From Pukyongia sp. (lineage in GTDB: Bacteria > Bacteroidota > Bacteroidia > Flavobacteriales > Flavobacteriaceae), in the NCBI GenBank assembly GCA_030148705.1, contig JASBSY010000014.1, positions 1 to 64,000 on the forward strand: 64,000 nt of DNA, read 5' to 3'. The notes below the pieces were generated by a model. It saw only the letters and a program-made list of their open reading frames with translations. It ran no database searches and was not told the origin of the DNA. Shown here piece after piece: positions 16,947-26,450 of this stretch. Position numbers and translations under genes: made by a program. Each line of letters starts with the position of its first letter. Position 1 is the first letter of the stretch.

Positions 16947-18792
16947 ACTCTACAGTAACAGATTTAGCTAAATTTCTCGGCTGATCCACATTCCTGCCCA
17001 GCATAACGGCAATGTGGTAGGACAACAGCTGAAGCGGGATGGTGGTTACCAACGGACTTAAGGTTTCCGGGGTTTTCGGTACTTCCATGATATAATCTGC
17101 CAATTGCTTTACCGTGGTATCCCCTTCGGTAACAACGGCAATGATAACCCCTTGCCTTGCCCTGATCTCTTCGATATTACTAACCACCTTCTCATAGTGA
17201 TTGCTGTTCACCGCAATCACCACAACAGGCATTTGTTCATCGATAAGTGCAATTGGACCGTGTTTCATTTCGGCAGCAGGATAACCTTCGGCGTGGATGT
17301 AAGAGATCTCTTTAAGTTTTAATGCCCCTTCAAGGGCAACTGGGAAATTGTAACCCCGACCCAGGTACAGGAAGTTCTTCGCATTCTTAAAAACCTCGGC
17401 AATCTCCATGATCTTATCGTCGCTCTTCAGCGCTTCTTCCACATGTGCCGGGATTTGCTCCAACTCGCGAAGGTGTAACATAAAATCGCGTTGGGAAATT
17501 GTTCCCTTCTCCTTTGCAATCCGCAAGGCCATCATGGTAAGCACGGTAACCTGAGTGGTGAAGGCCTTGGTAGAAGCCACCCCTATTTCAGGGCCGGCGT
17601 GGGTATAGGTGCCGCTGTGCGTTTCCCTTGAAATTGTTGAACCCACCACATTACAAACCCCGTAAACGAATGCACCGTGTTGCTTGGCAAGTTTAATTGC
17701 GGCCAGGGTATCGGCAGTCTCACCACTTTGCGAGATCGCTATCACCACATCCTTTTCGCTGATAATGGGGTTTCTGTACCTGAATTCGGAAGCGTATTCC
17801 ACTTCTACGGGGATGCGGGTAAGGTCTTCGAAGATATATTCGGCCACCAGCCCGGCATGCCAGGAGGTTCCGCAGGCCACAATTATAATTCGATTGGCGT
17901 TGATGAATTTTCCAATATGGTCCTCTAGTCCGCCGAGTTTTACAATCCCCTGGTCGGCTAGTAGCCTTCCACGATAAGTGTCTTTTATTACTGAAGGTTG
18001 TTCGAAGATCTCCTTTAACATAAAGTGATCATAACCGCCTTTTTCTATCTGTTCCAGGTTTAGCTGAAGTTCCTGTATATATGGATCCACCAGCATATCG
18101 CCTTTTATCTTTCTAACTTTTACTTCCCTGCCCAGGCGGATAATAGCCATTTCCTCATCTTCGAGGTAGATGGCATTGTTGGTGAATTCGATAAACGGTG
18201 AAGCGTCACTGGCTACGAAGAATTCGTCCTCCCCTATACCTATTGCAAGCGGGCTACCCAGTTTCGCGACGACGATTTCGTCCGGTTTATTTCTGTCGAA
18301 CAGGGCAATGGCGTATGCACCGACAACCTGGTTCAATGCTATCTGAACAGCTTTGCCCAGTTTAACGTTCTCTACCTTTTGAACTTCCTCGATCAGGTTT
18401 ACCAGGACTTCTGTGTCCGTGTCAGACTTGAATTTATATCCCCTGTTCTCAAGCTCCTTTTTTATGGAGGCGTAGTTTTCAATGATTCCGTTATGGATGA
18501 TCACGAGGTTTCCACTGTTTGAATAATGAGGATGAGAGTTAATATCGTTAGGCACTCCATGCGTGGCCCATCGTGTATGACCGATCCCTAATTTTCCGTC
18601 GGTCTTTATTTCTGCTTCAACCCTGGCTTCGAGATCGGAGACTTTTCCTTTGGTTTTGGCCAGTTGTATGCCCGTACCATCATAAAGTGCAATTCCGGCA
18701 CTGTCATATCCGCGGTATTCAAGGCGTTTTAGCCCATTCATTATAATAGGGTACGCCTCTCTCTTACCAATATAACCAACTATGCCACACAT
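16945..18792 (-). CDS. glmS: Glutamine-fructose-6-phosphate aminotransferase GlmS
   Basis: This 615-residue enzyme makes glucosamine-6-phosphate for peptidoglycan and lipid A. The N-terminal Ntn-type glutaminase starts at Cys2 (MCGIVGYIG) and includes RWATHG. Two SIS sugar-isomerase domains follow, with ISQSGETADT. It ends with the conserved LAKSVTVE. Length is normal. It is the last gene of a unit after the half glycogen-synthase and DUF4270 genes; it starts 12 nt after the DUF4270 stop. No ribozyme-like leader is visible. Confidence 0.98.
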   Translation of the reverse strand: MCGIVGYIGKREAYPIIMNGLKRLEYRGYDSAGIALYDGTGIQLAKTKGKVSDLEARVEAEIKTDGKLGIGHTRWATHGVPNDINSHPHYSNSGNLVIIHNGIIENYASIKKELENRGYKFKSDTDTEVLVNLIEEVQKVENVKLGKAVQIALNQVVGAYAIALFDRNKPDEIVVAKLGSPLAIGIGEDEFFVASDASPFIEFTNNAIYLEDEEMAIIRLGREVKVRKIKGDMLVDPYIQELQLNLEQIEKGGYDHFMLKEIFEQPSVIKDTYRGRLLADQGIVKLGGLEDHIGKFINANRIIIVACGTSWHAGLVAEYIFEDLTRIPVEVEYASEFRYRNPIISEKDVVIAISQSGETADTLAAIKLAKQHGAFVYGVCNVVGSTISRETHSGTYTHAGPEIGVASTKAFTTQVTVLTMMALRIAKEKGTISQRDFMLHLRELEQIPAHVEEALKSDDKIMEIAEVFKNAKNFLYLGRGYNFPVALEGALKLKEISYIHAEGYPAAEMKHGPIALIDEQMPVVVIAVNSNHYEKVVSNIEEIRARQGVIIAVVTEGDTTVKQLADYIMEVPKTPETLSPLVTTIPLQLLSYHIAVMLGRNVDQPRNLAKSVTVE

Positions 18793-18804
18793 ATTTGTTC
18801 TACT

Positions 18805-20358
18805 TTACTCGGGTTTCGTATAATAAATCTGAAGTTTCAACCGCTTATTGCTGGTTGTATTATTACCGTAAAGTACGGTTCCTTCCGGACTTACAATACT
18901 GGCAGCAGGAACTTTTTCGATTCCGGGCGCCTGAATGTTTTCTGTATCCTGAAAATCGGTTTCGAGTACATTTTGAGATACCATGATTCCCAGGGGTACA
19001 TTTGTCGAATCTTTATTGATCAAATTACTAATGTGATTGGTAATTCTCAATTTATAGTAATCCCCGCTCTCATCACTGCCTCGTTCCAACCGACCGAGGT
19101 GTACGTTTAGCGCATCCACGGGATCCAGGTTGGAGGTAATATCCATATTGTAATCTGCCAGAAGCAGGCTGTTTTTAATGTCGTAGATAATAAGTCGCTC
19201 AGGCTCTTTAGCCCCGGGTGTTACCTTGTTCTTATCGACATAGAGTATAAGATTTGCTTCGTTGATGATCCATTCCTCCTCCCGAAGGTCTTCCAATTGA
19301 TCGGCTACCCCGTTGTCATCAAGATCGGGACCAAAAAGCTCAACTATGGAAATAATTCCGTCGCCACCACGCACGTATAAGGTTTCCTCACCTTCAACCG
19401 TATTTGGGTTAAACAAGGCCTGGGCCACGGAAGGGGTTAATGCGTTTTTATAGGTATTCACACTAATAGCGTCGAAGGACATCCCAAACTCCTTGTCGAA
19501 TCGTTCAATCGTATCGTTTGTGGTTCCGTTAAAGTTTGATGGACTGGTCTGGAAAGTGTAATATATCTTTACGCTGGCATCTTCAAGGTCCATCATAAAC
19601 AGGGTTCCGTCTTCGGTCATGGATTCCACCTGGAAATAAAGCCCCCTGAAATAATCCCTGAAGTTGTTGTTGTTGAGCAGGGCCACAGACCCTCCCTGGT
19701 CGATTATCTTCCTCTCAAAGAAATCGATTGGCAATTTAGCTCGTAACCCCGGAATAAGAGAGATGGTATCGTTAATTTTAATGGCTTCGTCACTGGCTTC
19801 GAAATCTTCAATGGTATGGATGAGTTCGCCAAGAAAACCTTCAAAGAGTTGCCCCTGGTTTGTGTAGTATTTCTGAAGTTCCTCGAAACCGGTATTAGGA
19901 TCGAAATCTCTTAGAAAGTAGTTCGATTCGTAGATTTTAATATTTATAGGCTGGTTGCCGTACACCGAGTCCAGTTCGTAGCCAACCACTTCGCTGTTTT
20001 CAAGGATTTGTTCACTGAAGAAGGGGATATAGAGCACCACACTGTCGATTCGGGGGGCAATCCCAAAATCGGGATCACTTACATCCATGGTTAACTGACT
20101 GAGGAAATTTACCGACATCTTTCCGTAAACGGGGTCGTTGTAAACGCCCATCTGAAATACCGGCAGGGCATTCGATTGTAAAGGAACAAGCTTTCTGCTA
20201 TACGCCAGTACCGATAGACTATCGGTGAATTCGGAAGAAAAATTCTCGTCTCCAATGATATTGGCTCCAATAGTATTGAAATCTTCTTCACAGGATGCAA
20301 AAGCAGTCACTAATGCCAGAATTACCAGTAACTTCGGTAAAATATTCTTGATATTCAT
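18805..20358 (-). CDS. DUF4270 family lipoprotein
   Basis: This 517-residue protein has a lipoprotein signal ending AFASC (Cys23), followed by EEDFNTIG and IIGDENF, typical of the DUF4270 family. It is a beta-rich envelope protein of unknown function found in Bacteroidota. The sequence contains NDPVYGKMSVNFLSQL and near the C-terminus SPEGTVLYGNNT, both usual in the family. It lies between the half glycogen-synthase gene (19 nt before) and glmS (12 nt after), so it is expressed with sugar-metabolism genes. Confidence 0.85.
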   Translation of the reverse strand: MNIKNILPKLLVILALVTAFASCEEDFNTIGANIIGDENFSSEFTDSLSVLAYSRKLVPLQSNALPVFQMGVYNDPVYGKMSVNFLSQLTMDVSDPDFGIAPRIDSVVLYIPFFSEQILENSEVVGYELDSVYGNQPINIKIYESNYFLRDFDPNTGFEELQKYYTNQGQLFEGFLGELIHTIEDFEASDEAIKINDTISLIPGLRAKLPIDFFERKIIDQGGSVALLNNNNFRDYFRGLYFQVESMTEDGTLFMMDLEDASVKIYYTFQTSPSNFNGTTNDTIERFDKEFGMSFDAISVNTYKNALTPSVAQALFNPNTVEGEETLYVRGGDGIISIVELFGPDLDDNGVADQLEDLREEEWIINEANLILYVDKNKVTPGAKEPERLIIYDIKNSLLLADYNMDITSNLDPVDALNVHLGRLERGSDESGDYYKLRITNHISNLINKDSTNVPLGIMVSQNVLETDFQDTENIQAPGIEKVPAASIVSPEGTVLYGNNTTSNKRLKLQIYYTKPE

Positions 20359-20377
20359 ATAAATTATTGAGGTGTAA

Positions 20378-21190
20378 TTATCCTAAAACTTGAGACTGGT
20401 AAAAATCGAGATATGCAGTTTCAATGTCTTCAATTTTGTGAAACTTTAATACGGGTTTCTCTATTCCTTCGATATACTTCTGAAGCTCGGAGGGCAACTC
20501 CTCGGAACCAATGATAACAGCATCCGAATTGTCGATAGCTATCTTCATCATGTTCTCATAGGTTGGTTCTTTCAGAAGGGCTACACGCTCTTCTGCTATC
20601 CCGTCGAACTTGATCTTTTCCATTACATTATCTTGTAACGTTCCATTGAAGCCATGATTGTATACGGAGGTAACTATCTTACTATTTTCAAACAAGGGTT
20701 CGTTCTCGTAATAATTCTGAAGGTAGAGAGGCAAAAAGGAAGCAAGCCAGCCGTGTACGTGAATAATATCGGGCGACCAGTTTAATTTCTTCACTGTTTC
20801 AATAACTCCTTTGGCAAAGAAAATCGCTCTTTCGTCGTTGTCTGCAAAGTAATTCCCATCCTCGTCAGCGTAGGTGGCTTTTCTTTTGAAATAATCTTCA
20901 TTATCTATAAAATACACCTGCATACGCTCTTTGGGGATGGAAGCAACCTTTATAATGAGGGGCATATCCAGGTCGTTGATGGTGAGGTTCATACCCGAAA
21001 GCCTGATTACCTCGTGAAGCTGGTGTCTGCGCTCATTGATGTTGCCGTAGCGAGGCATAAAAATCCTGATCTGCCCGTTGTTGTTGTTGACTATTCGAGG
21101 GACTTCGAACGACATGGAGGAAATCTCGGTCTCCGGCAAATAGGGTATTACTTCGGAAGACACATACAAGACCCTTTTATCTTTCATCAT
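20378..21190 (-). CDS. Half glycogen/starch synthase (GT5 N-terminal domain only)
   Basis: This 270-residue protein matches only the N-terminal catalytic lobe of GT5 glycogen synthases: KRVLYVSSEVIPYLPE at the start, and DIIHVHGWLASFLPLYL (141-157) at the place of the usual H-x-H-D-W segment. The C-terminal GT-B lobe that binds the sugar nucleotide is missing altogether. The K-x-G-G-L motif normally at about residue 15-20 is replaced by ETEISS. It is therefore unlikely to be a normal glycogen synthase and could be regulatory or act with a partner. It leads the unit with DUF4270 and glmS, divergent from panC. Confidence 0.8.
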   Translation of the reverse strand: MMKDKRVLYVSSEVIPYLPETEISSMSFEVPRIVNNNNGQIRIFMPRYGNINERRHQLHEVIRLSGMNLTINDLDMPLIIKVASIPKERMQVYFIDNEDYFKRKATYADEDGNYFADNDERAIFFAKGVIETVKKLNWSPDIIHVHGWLASFLPLYLQNYYENEPLFENSKIVTSVYNHGFNGTLQDNVMEKIKFDGIAEERVALLKEPTYENMMKIAIDNSDAVIIGSEELPSELQKYIEGIEKPVLKFHKIEDIETAYLDFYQSQVLG

Positions 21191-21319
21191 TTACTATGGT
21201 ATTTAGAATCGATTTCGTTGCTTTCAGATGCACCGTATCTAAAGTTTCGATCACTTATGATAACGGTAACGGTATTTCCTGGAAAAACGCCAATTTTTTG
21301 TTGACGTTCTTAAAACACG

Positions 21320-21327
21320 CAAAATTA
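21320..21327 (-). promoter_or_regulatory. Putative -7 element for the GT5-DUF4270-glmS unit
   Basis: TAATTTTG on the minus strand fits TAnnTTTG and would give a leader of about 125 nt. No clear -33 box is seen. The 195-nt region it lies in also serves the divergent panC gene. Confidence 0.35.
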
Positions 21328-21385
21328 CGAAATTTTATGAAGATTGGCGTCAATATATTAATTTTACTGGCTGTAATTTGATTCT

Positions 21386-22234
21386 ATGATCGTCGTTACC
21401 GATAAAAAATCCCTCGCATCCCAACTATTTTCTCAGCGGCAGAATGATAAAAAAATTGGTTTCGTGCCCACCATGGGTGCACTGCACCGGGGGCACCTTG
21501 CTTTGGTTAACCGGGCACTCAAAGAAAACGACATCGTAGTTGTAAGCATTTATGTGAATCCCACCCAGTTCGACAACCAGACCGACCTTCAGAAATACCC
21601 CCGCATCCTCCAGTCTGACAAAGCCCTGTTGGAAGGCCTAAACGGAAATATCCTGCTATATACTCCTAATAATGAGGATATATACGGCGAAGAAGTGCGT
21701 TCCGAAGCTTTCAATTTCAGTGAGCTGGAGCGTAAGATGGAAGGCAAATATCGCAAGGGCCACTTTGATGGAGTCGCGACCGTGGTTTCAAAACTTTTCG
21801 AGATTGTAAAACCCCATCGTGCTTATTTCGGTGAAAAGGACTTTCAGCAGCTACTTATCATTAAAGAATTAGTGCGAATGAAAAACCTTCCGGTTGAGAT
21901 CATTGGGTGCCCAATTGTCAGGGAAGAAAACGGACTGGCAATGAGTTCAAGAAATAAACGATTAACTCCCGAACAGCTGGAAAAAGCAACAATAATCCAT
22001 CAAACCCTGTCTGATGTACGAGAAAAGTTCGAATCGCATACCATCCCTGCCCTAAATGAGATGGTAAGGGAACGGTTTTTGCAAGAACCATCTCTGGAAC
22101 TGGAATATTTCCAGATTGCCGAGGCTTCAACCCTGGAAGAAGCTAAACAGAATAAGGCGGACGATCAATACAGGGCTTTTATAGCAGCCTATTGTGGCGA
22201 GGTTCGTTTAATAGATAATATGGCATTAAATTAA
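21386..22234 (+). CDS. panC: Pantothenate synthetase PanC
   Basis: Joins pantoate and beta-alanine with ATP, the last step of vitamin B5 synthesis. This 282-residue protein shows the nucleotidyl-transferase HIGH-like motif in PTMGALHRGHLAL (28-40), GEKDFQQL, and the later GLAMSSRNKRL of the KMSKS type. It precedes panD by 12 nt, so the two supply and use beta-alanine together. The upstream sequence TAATTTG lies 5 nt from the ATG and is one T short of a -7 box. Confidence 0.97.
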   Translation: MIVVTDKKSLASQLFSQRQNDKKIGFVPTMGALHRGHLALVNRALKENDIVVVSIYVNPTQFDNQTDLQKYPRILQSDKALLEGLNGNILLYTPNNEDIYGEEVRSEAFNFSELERKMEGKYRKGHFDGVATVVSKLFEIVKPHRAYFGEKDFQQLLIIKELVRMKNLPVEIIGCPIVREENGLAMSSRNKRLTPEQLEKATIIHQTLSDVREKFESHTIPALNEMVRERFLQEPSLELEYFQIAEASTLEEAKQNKADDQYRAFIAAYCGEVRLIDNMALN

Positions 22235-22242
22235 TATCTTTG
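22235..22242 (+). promoter_or_regulatory. -7-like element between panC and panD
   Basis: TATCTTTG matches TAnnTTTG. It begins at the base after the panC stop codon and ends 4 nt before the panD ATG. It may give a second, leaderless panD transcript. No -33 box is obvious. Confidence 0.4.
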
Positions 22243-22246
22243 CGCC

Positions 22247-22597
22247 ATGCAAATACATGTAGTAAAATCGAAGATTCACAGAGTTAAGGTAACCGGAGCG
22301 GATCTTAATTATATAGGCAGCATCACCATCGATGAAGATCTGATGGATGCGGCTAACATTATTGAAGGAGAAAAAGTCCAGATTGTAGACAATAACAACG
22401 GGGAGCGATTTGAAACCTATGCCATTCCCGGCCCCAGAGGCAGCGGTGAAATTACTCTGAACGGCGCTGCCGCACGCAGGGTTGCACCGGGCGATGTGTT
22501 AATACTTATCACCTATGCGATCATGAGCCCGGAGGAAGCAAAAGACTTCAAACCGGCGATGGTCTTCCCGAACGAAGAGAACAACCTACTCACTTAA
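22247..22597 (+). CDS. panD: Aspartate 1-decarboxylase PanD
   Basis: Makes beta-alanine from aspartate using a pyruvoyl group formed by self-cleavage. This 116-residue proenzyme has the cleavage site Gly24-Ser25 within YIGSITID, and the family segment [17 protein letters not shown]. It lies between panC and a membrane protein gene. PanC uses its product directly. Confidence 0.97.
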   Translation: MQIHVVKSKIHRVKVTGADLNYIGSITIDEDLMDAANIIEGEKVQIVDNNNGERFETYAIPGPRGSGEITLNGAAARRVAPGDVLILITYAIMSPEEAKDFKPAMVFPNEENNLLT

Positions 22598-22598
22598 G

Positions 22599-23582
22599 GT
22601 GAACAGATCCATATCAAAATTCTTACAGATCGCCATTCCTCTTGGCCTGGGAATCTTCCTGATATGGTATATCTATAAAAAGTTCACCCCGGAGCAACTC
22701 GAACTGATGTATTTTCATTTCGAGAATGCAAACTACTGGATCGTGGGCCTCTCTGTTCTTTTAAGTGTATTAAGCCACATTTTGCGAGCCTATCGCTGGA
22801 ATTTTATGCTGGAACCCTTGGGATACCATCCCAAGCTGGCCAATAACTTTATGGCCGTTTCCATAGCCTATCTGATGAATATCTTTATCCCAAAAAGCGG
22901 CGAAGTCTCCAGAGCGGTAGTACTGGCGAAATACGAAAAGGTTCCGTTCGACAAAGGCTTCGGTACTATTATCACCGAACGCGTTATAGATCTCGTACTG
23001 CTACTGATGTTTACCGCCCTCGCACTTTTCCTGCAATTCGATCTGCTCTATACCTATATTACCGATTTAATCCCGGTACGCAAGATCATCCTCATAATTT
23101 CAGGCCTCATCCTGCTCACCCTTGTTTTTTTAGTGTTTCTGAGGTATTCAAAAAGCGCTGTTGCCGGCAAGCTTAATAACTTTATAAGCGGTCTTAAGGA
23201 CGGATTGTTCAGTATCCTGAAGATGAAAAGGAAGATGGGTTTTATTATACTTAGTCTGTTGATTTGGGCCTTATACGTATTGTCGTTCTACACGGCTACC
23301 TATGCCCTGGAGGAAACCGCAGCCATTTCCATGGGAACGGTAATTATCACTTTTGTGGTGGGGAGCTTTACATTCGCCTTTACCAACAGTGGTTTTGGTT
23401 CCTACCCGGCGGCTATCATGGGCATTCTCCTGGTTTTCGGCATCGCTAAAGAGGTAGGGTTTGCCTTCGGCTGGATAGTGTGGAGTTCGAATATCGCTGC
23501 CCTGCTTTTCTTCGGAAGCCTTTCCCTGATGCTACTGCCGGTGTATAACCGAAATTACGAAGGCAGCCGTGTAACAGATTAA
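22599..23582 (+). CDS. Flippase-like membrane protein (LPG_synthase_TM/UPF0104)
   Basis: This 327-residue protein has about eight membrane segments and the lysylphosphatidylglycerol synthase transmembrane family pattern (HILRAYRWNFMLEPLG, FIPKSGEVSRA, TIITERVIDLVLLL). Such proteins, without the aminoacyl-transferase domain, are thought to move lipids. It starts at a GTG 1 nt after the panD stop, so it is translated from the panCD mRNA. A link to pantothenate is not evident. Confidence 0.82.
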   Translation: MNRSISKFLQIAIPLGLGIFLIWYIYKKFTPEQLELMYFHFENANYWIVGLSVLLSVLSHILRAYRWNFMLEPLGYHPKLANNFMAVSIAYLMNIFIPKSGEVSRAVVLAKYEKVPFDKGFGTIITERVIDLVLLLMFTALALFLQFDLLYTYITDLIPVRKIILIISGLILLTLVFLVFLRYSKSAVAGKLNNFISGLKDGLFSILKMKRKMGFIILSLLIWALYVLSFYTATYALEETAAISMGTVIITFVVGSFTFAFTNSGFGSYPAAIMGILLVFGIAKEVGFAFGWIVWSSNIAALLFFGSLSLMLLPVYNRNYEGSRVTD

Positions 23583-23583
23583 A

Positions 23584-23730
23584 GGAGCCAATTCCAGACC
23601 TAACGGAACGGGAACTAAAGTCGATTTCAGTGGTTTCGAGCAAGGGTCAATGAGTGATAATGGCCTTGTTCAGAACTCATTTGGCACTTATGATGCAGCA
23701 GCGTATCAGCGACAGTTGAATGGGAATTAA
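23584..23730 (+). pseudogene. Possible short coding remnant
   Basis: After the flippase stop, one frame stays open to a TAA at 23728-23730 and reads like protein (GANSRPNGTGTKVDF, then NSFGTYDAAAYQRQLNGN). No upstream start exists except an internal ATG that would give 26 residues. I do not recognise the family. It may be the tail of a lost gene or chance. Confidence 0.25.
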
Positions 23731-23778
23731 GACAACTTGTTCCACCAATTTCTAATTACAGTGGGTTACTATCCGCTA

Positions 23779-23807
23779 TTGCGCGTTTATAAATTTTATT
23801 ATCTTTC
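23779..23807 (+). promoter_or_regulatory. Promoter of the alpha/beta-fold gene
   Basis: TTG at 23779-23781, an 18-nt spacer and TATCTTTC at 23800-23807 approximate the Bacteroidota promoter. The start codon follows 22 nt later. This supports the ATG at 23830 over the earlier in-frame ATG at 23737. Confidence 0.5.
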
Positions 23808-23829
23808 GGAACCAATAATTCCTACATCC

Positions 23830-24984
23830 ATGAAGCAACTGCTTAGTTTAGTTTGTATCTGCTGCATCAGCATACTGTCCACCGCCCAATCGAAGATTAT
23901 TTACGAGGAATTCACCTCCTATAAATTAGACGAATCCCGGCGTTTAAAGATCCAGTTACCCAGGGACTACGAAACCAATACCGAAAAGGTATACCCTATC
24001 GTGATCGTCCTCGATGCAAACTACCTCTTCGAGCCCGTTGCCGGAAATGTGGATTACTTCAGTTACTGGGAAGACATGCCCGAATCCATAGTGGTGGGTA
24101 TCATGCAGGGTGACAGTCGCTACGACGACGGGGCCTACGACGATACCAACTTTATGCCGGCCGACCAGGGAGCTGATTTTTTCGAATTTATTGGCCTGGA
24201 ACTTATTCCTTATATCGACAACAATTACCGGACTGCTAAATTCATAATCGCGGTAGGGCATGACTTTACGGCCAACTTCATAAACTATTACCTCTTTAAG
24301 GATCCGCCGTTATTCAACGGTTATATCAACCTCAGCCCGGACCTGGCGCCCCGAATGGATGAGCGATTACCTCAACGCATCCCAAATATACCTTCCAAGG
24401 TATTCTATTATCTCGCAACCGGGACAGACGATATTAAGGATCTTATGGAAATTTCACTGGCACTTCACAAGTCGCTCGAACCCCTCAAGTCGGACAATTT
24501 TGCCTATTACTTCGACAATTTTGAAGGCGCCACCCACTATTCGCTTGTGGCGAGGGCTATTCCTTCGGCCATGGAGAAAATCTTTTCAGTTTACAGGCCC
24601 ATCAGTAAGCAGGAATTCGAAGATGTACTTATGAAACTGGAAACCCCTATCCACCAGTACCTGCTCGATAAATACAAGACCATAGAGGACTTGTTCGGAC
24701 TTACAAACCCAATCCGGGTAAACGACTTTATCGCGACGGCTACCGCTTCAGAAAAAAAGAAACAGTGGGAATCACTCCGCGAGATAGGGACCCTGGCAAA
24801 ACGGCAGTATCCCGATACGGTATTGGGCGATTATTACCTGGCCCGCTATTACGAAGAAACCGGCGAACCCAAAAAGGCTATGCGTACTTACCAGGGGGCG
24901 TTCGATAAGGAAGAGGTGGATTTTATCACCATAGACCTCATGCTGGACAAGGCCGATAAAATAAAAGAGGATTTTGGTTATTAA
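23830..24984 (+). CDS. Esterase-D-fold secreted protein lacking the nucleophile Ser
   Basis: The ATG at 23830 gives 384 residues with a signal peptide ending ILSTAQ (about residue 20). The first ~250 residues fit the esterase D alpha/beta-hydrolase fold: YPIVIVLDANYLF, then the elbow position reads AVGHDFTANF where active enzymes have G-x-S-x-G. Asp145 thus replaces the nucleophile Ser. The later His236 in GATHYSLV is kept. A C-terminal helical part (DYYLARYYEETGEPKKAM) looks like a TPR. It may be a non-catalytic binding protein, or use Asp as nucleophile as some hydrolases do. Its own promoter lies upstream. Confidence 0.75.
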   Translation: MKQLLSLVCICCISILSTAQSKIIYEEFTSYKLDESRRLKIQLPRDYETNTEKVYPIVIVLDANYLFEPVAGNVDYFSYWEDMPESIVVGIMQGDSRYDDGAYDDTNFMPADQGADFFEFIGLELIPYIDNNYRTAKFIIAVGHDFTANFINYYLFKDPPLFNGYINLSPDLAPRMDERLPQRIPNIPSKVFYYLATGTDDIKDLMEISLALHKSLEPLKSDNFAYYFDNFEGATHYSLVARAIPSAMEKIFSVYRPISKQEFEDVLMKLETPIHQYLLDKYKTIEDLFGLTNPIRVNDFIATATASEKKKQWESLREIGTLAKRQYPDTVLGDYYLARYYEETGEPKKAMRTYQGAFDKEEVDFITIDLMLDKADKIKEDFGY

Positions 24985-25073
24985 ATGATTTTCCGGGTAT
25001 TTCTGAAGTAGAAAAGCATTACCGCCTTTCACCCGCAATTAAGTTGAAATATTCCTATTTTAGCTGAATAAAT

Positions 25074-26438
25074 ATGTCCAAGACCAAAACCACCTTTTTT
25101 TGTCAGAATTGCGGCAGCCAGTATTCCAAATGGCAGGGCCAGTGTACCTCCTGTAAAGAATGGAATACCATTGCCGAAGAAATTGTACGTAAGGAGAAAA
25201 AACCTTCCTGGCAGCAAACCGAAAGCTCGTTGGCCAAACACATTCCGAAACCGCAGCAGATCAATGAGATCACCGCCGGTTCGGAACAACGTATCGATAC
25301 TCGTAACAAGGAGGTAAACCGTGTTCTCGGAGGTGGCCTGGTGGCCGGTTCCTTAAGCCTCTTAGGTGGTGAACCGGGAATAGGTAAAAGTACGCTGATG
25401 CTGCAAATGGCACTGGAATTGCCTCTAAAAACACTTTATATTTCGGGAGAAGAAAGTGCTCAGCAAATAAAAATGCGAGCCGAACGAATCCATCCGGGAA
25501 AGAGCAACTGTTATATCTTAACTGAAACAAATACCCAGAATATCTTCAGGCAGATATCGGAAATTAATCCTGATATTGTGGTTGCCGACTCCATCCAGAC
25601 CTTACATTCAGATTATATCGACAGCAGCGCGGGCAGTATTTCCCAGATACGGGAATGTGCTTCGGAACTCATCAAATTTGCAAAAGAGACCAACACCCCC
25701 GTTATCCTCATAGGCCATATTACCAAAGACGGAAATATTGCCGGGCCAAAGATCCTGGAACATATGGTAGATACCGTATTGCAATTTGAAGGCGACCGAG
25801 ATCATGTATATCGCATCTTAAGAGCGAACAAGAACCGTTTTGGAAGTACTAACGAACTTGGGATCTTTGAAATGCATGGGGGCGGCCTTCGGCAAGTCGA
25901 TAATCCATCAGACATCCTTATTTCCAAAAACGAGGAAGCCTTAAGCGGTACTGCTATTGCTGCCACGCTTGAGGGATTGAGACCCTTAATGATCGAAATA
26001 CAGGCTCTGGTGAGCACGGCCGTTTACGGAACTCCACAGCGATCGGCAACGGGCTTTAATGCAAAACGCCTGAACATGCTGCTTGCCGTCCTGGAAAAAC
26101 GGGCGGGTTTTAAACTGGGTGCCAAAGATGTGTTTCTCAATATTACCGGGGGTATCTCGGTAGACGATCCGGCTATCGACCTTGCGGTAGCGGCAGCAGT
26201 GCTCTCTTCCAATGTGGATATCCCAATAGATAAATCCCTGTGTTTTGCCGCCGAGATAGGATTGGCGGGAGAGGTTCGACCCGTTCCCAGGATCGAACAG
26301 CGGATTCTTGAAGCCGAGAAACTGGGCTTTGGTTCTATCGTGATTTCGAAGTATTGTAAACTTCCCAAGGAGTCGTACGCAATACAAATAATCAGGGTTG
26401 CCAAGGTACACGATGTGGTAAAGCATCTTTTTGGCTAA
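25074..26438 (+). CDS. radA: DNA repair protein RadA (Sms)
   Basis: Branch-migration ATPase in homologous recombination, 454 residues, cytosolic. An N-terminal zinc finger has Cys10, Cys13, Cys24 and Cys27. The RecA-like core has the Walker A GEPGIGKST (99-107) and the RadA-specific KNRFG motif in ANKNRFGST. The C-terminal Lon-protease-like domain (from TGFNAKRLNMLLAVLEKRAG) is complete. It stands alone and ends 12 nt from the convergent aldo/keto reductase gene. Confidence 0.97.
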   Translation: MSKTKTTFFCQNCGSQYSKWQGQCTSCKEWNTIAEEIVRKEKKPSWQQTESSLAKHIPKPQQINEITAGSEQRIDTRNKEVNRVLGGGLVAGSLSLLGGEPGIGKSTLMLQMALELPLKTLYISGEESAQQIKMRAERIHPGKSNCYILTETNTQNIFRQISEINPDIVVADSIQTLHSDYIDSSAGSISQIRECASELIKFAKETNTPVILIGHITKDGNIAGPKILEHMVDTVLQFEGDRDHVYRILRANKNRFGSTNELGIFEMHGGGLRQVDNPSDILISKNEEALSGTAIAATLEGLRPLMIEIQALVSTAVYGTPQRSATGFNAKRLNMLLAVLEKRAGFKLGAKDVFLNITGGISVDDPAIDLAVAAAVLSSNVDIPIDKSLCFAAEIGLAGEVRPVPRIEQRILEAEKLGFGSIVISKYCKLPKESYAIQIIRVAKVHDVVKHLFG

Positions 26439-26450
26439 TCCGTGATCTGG

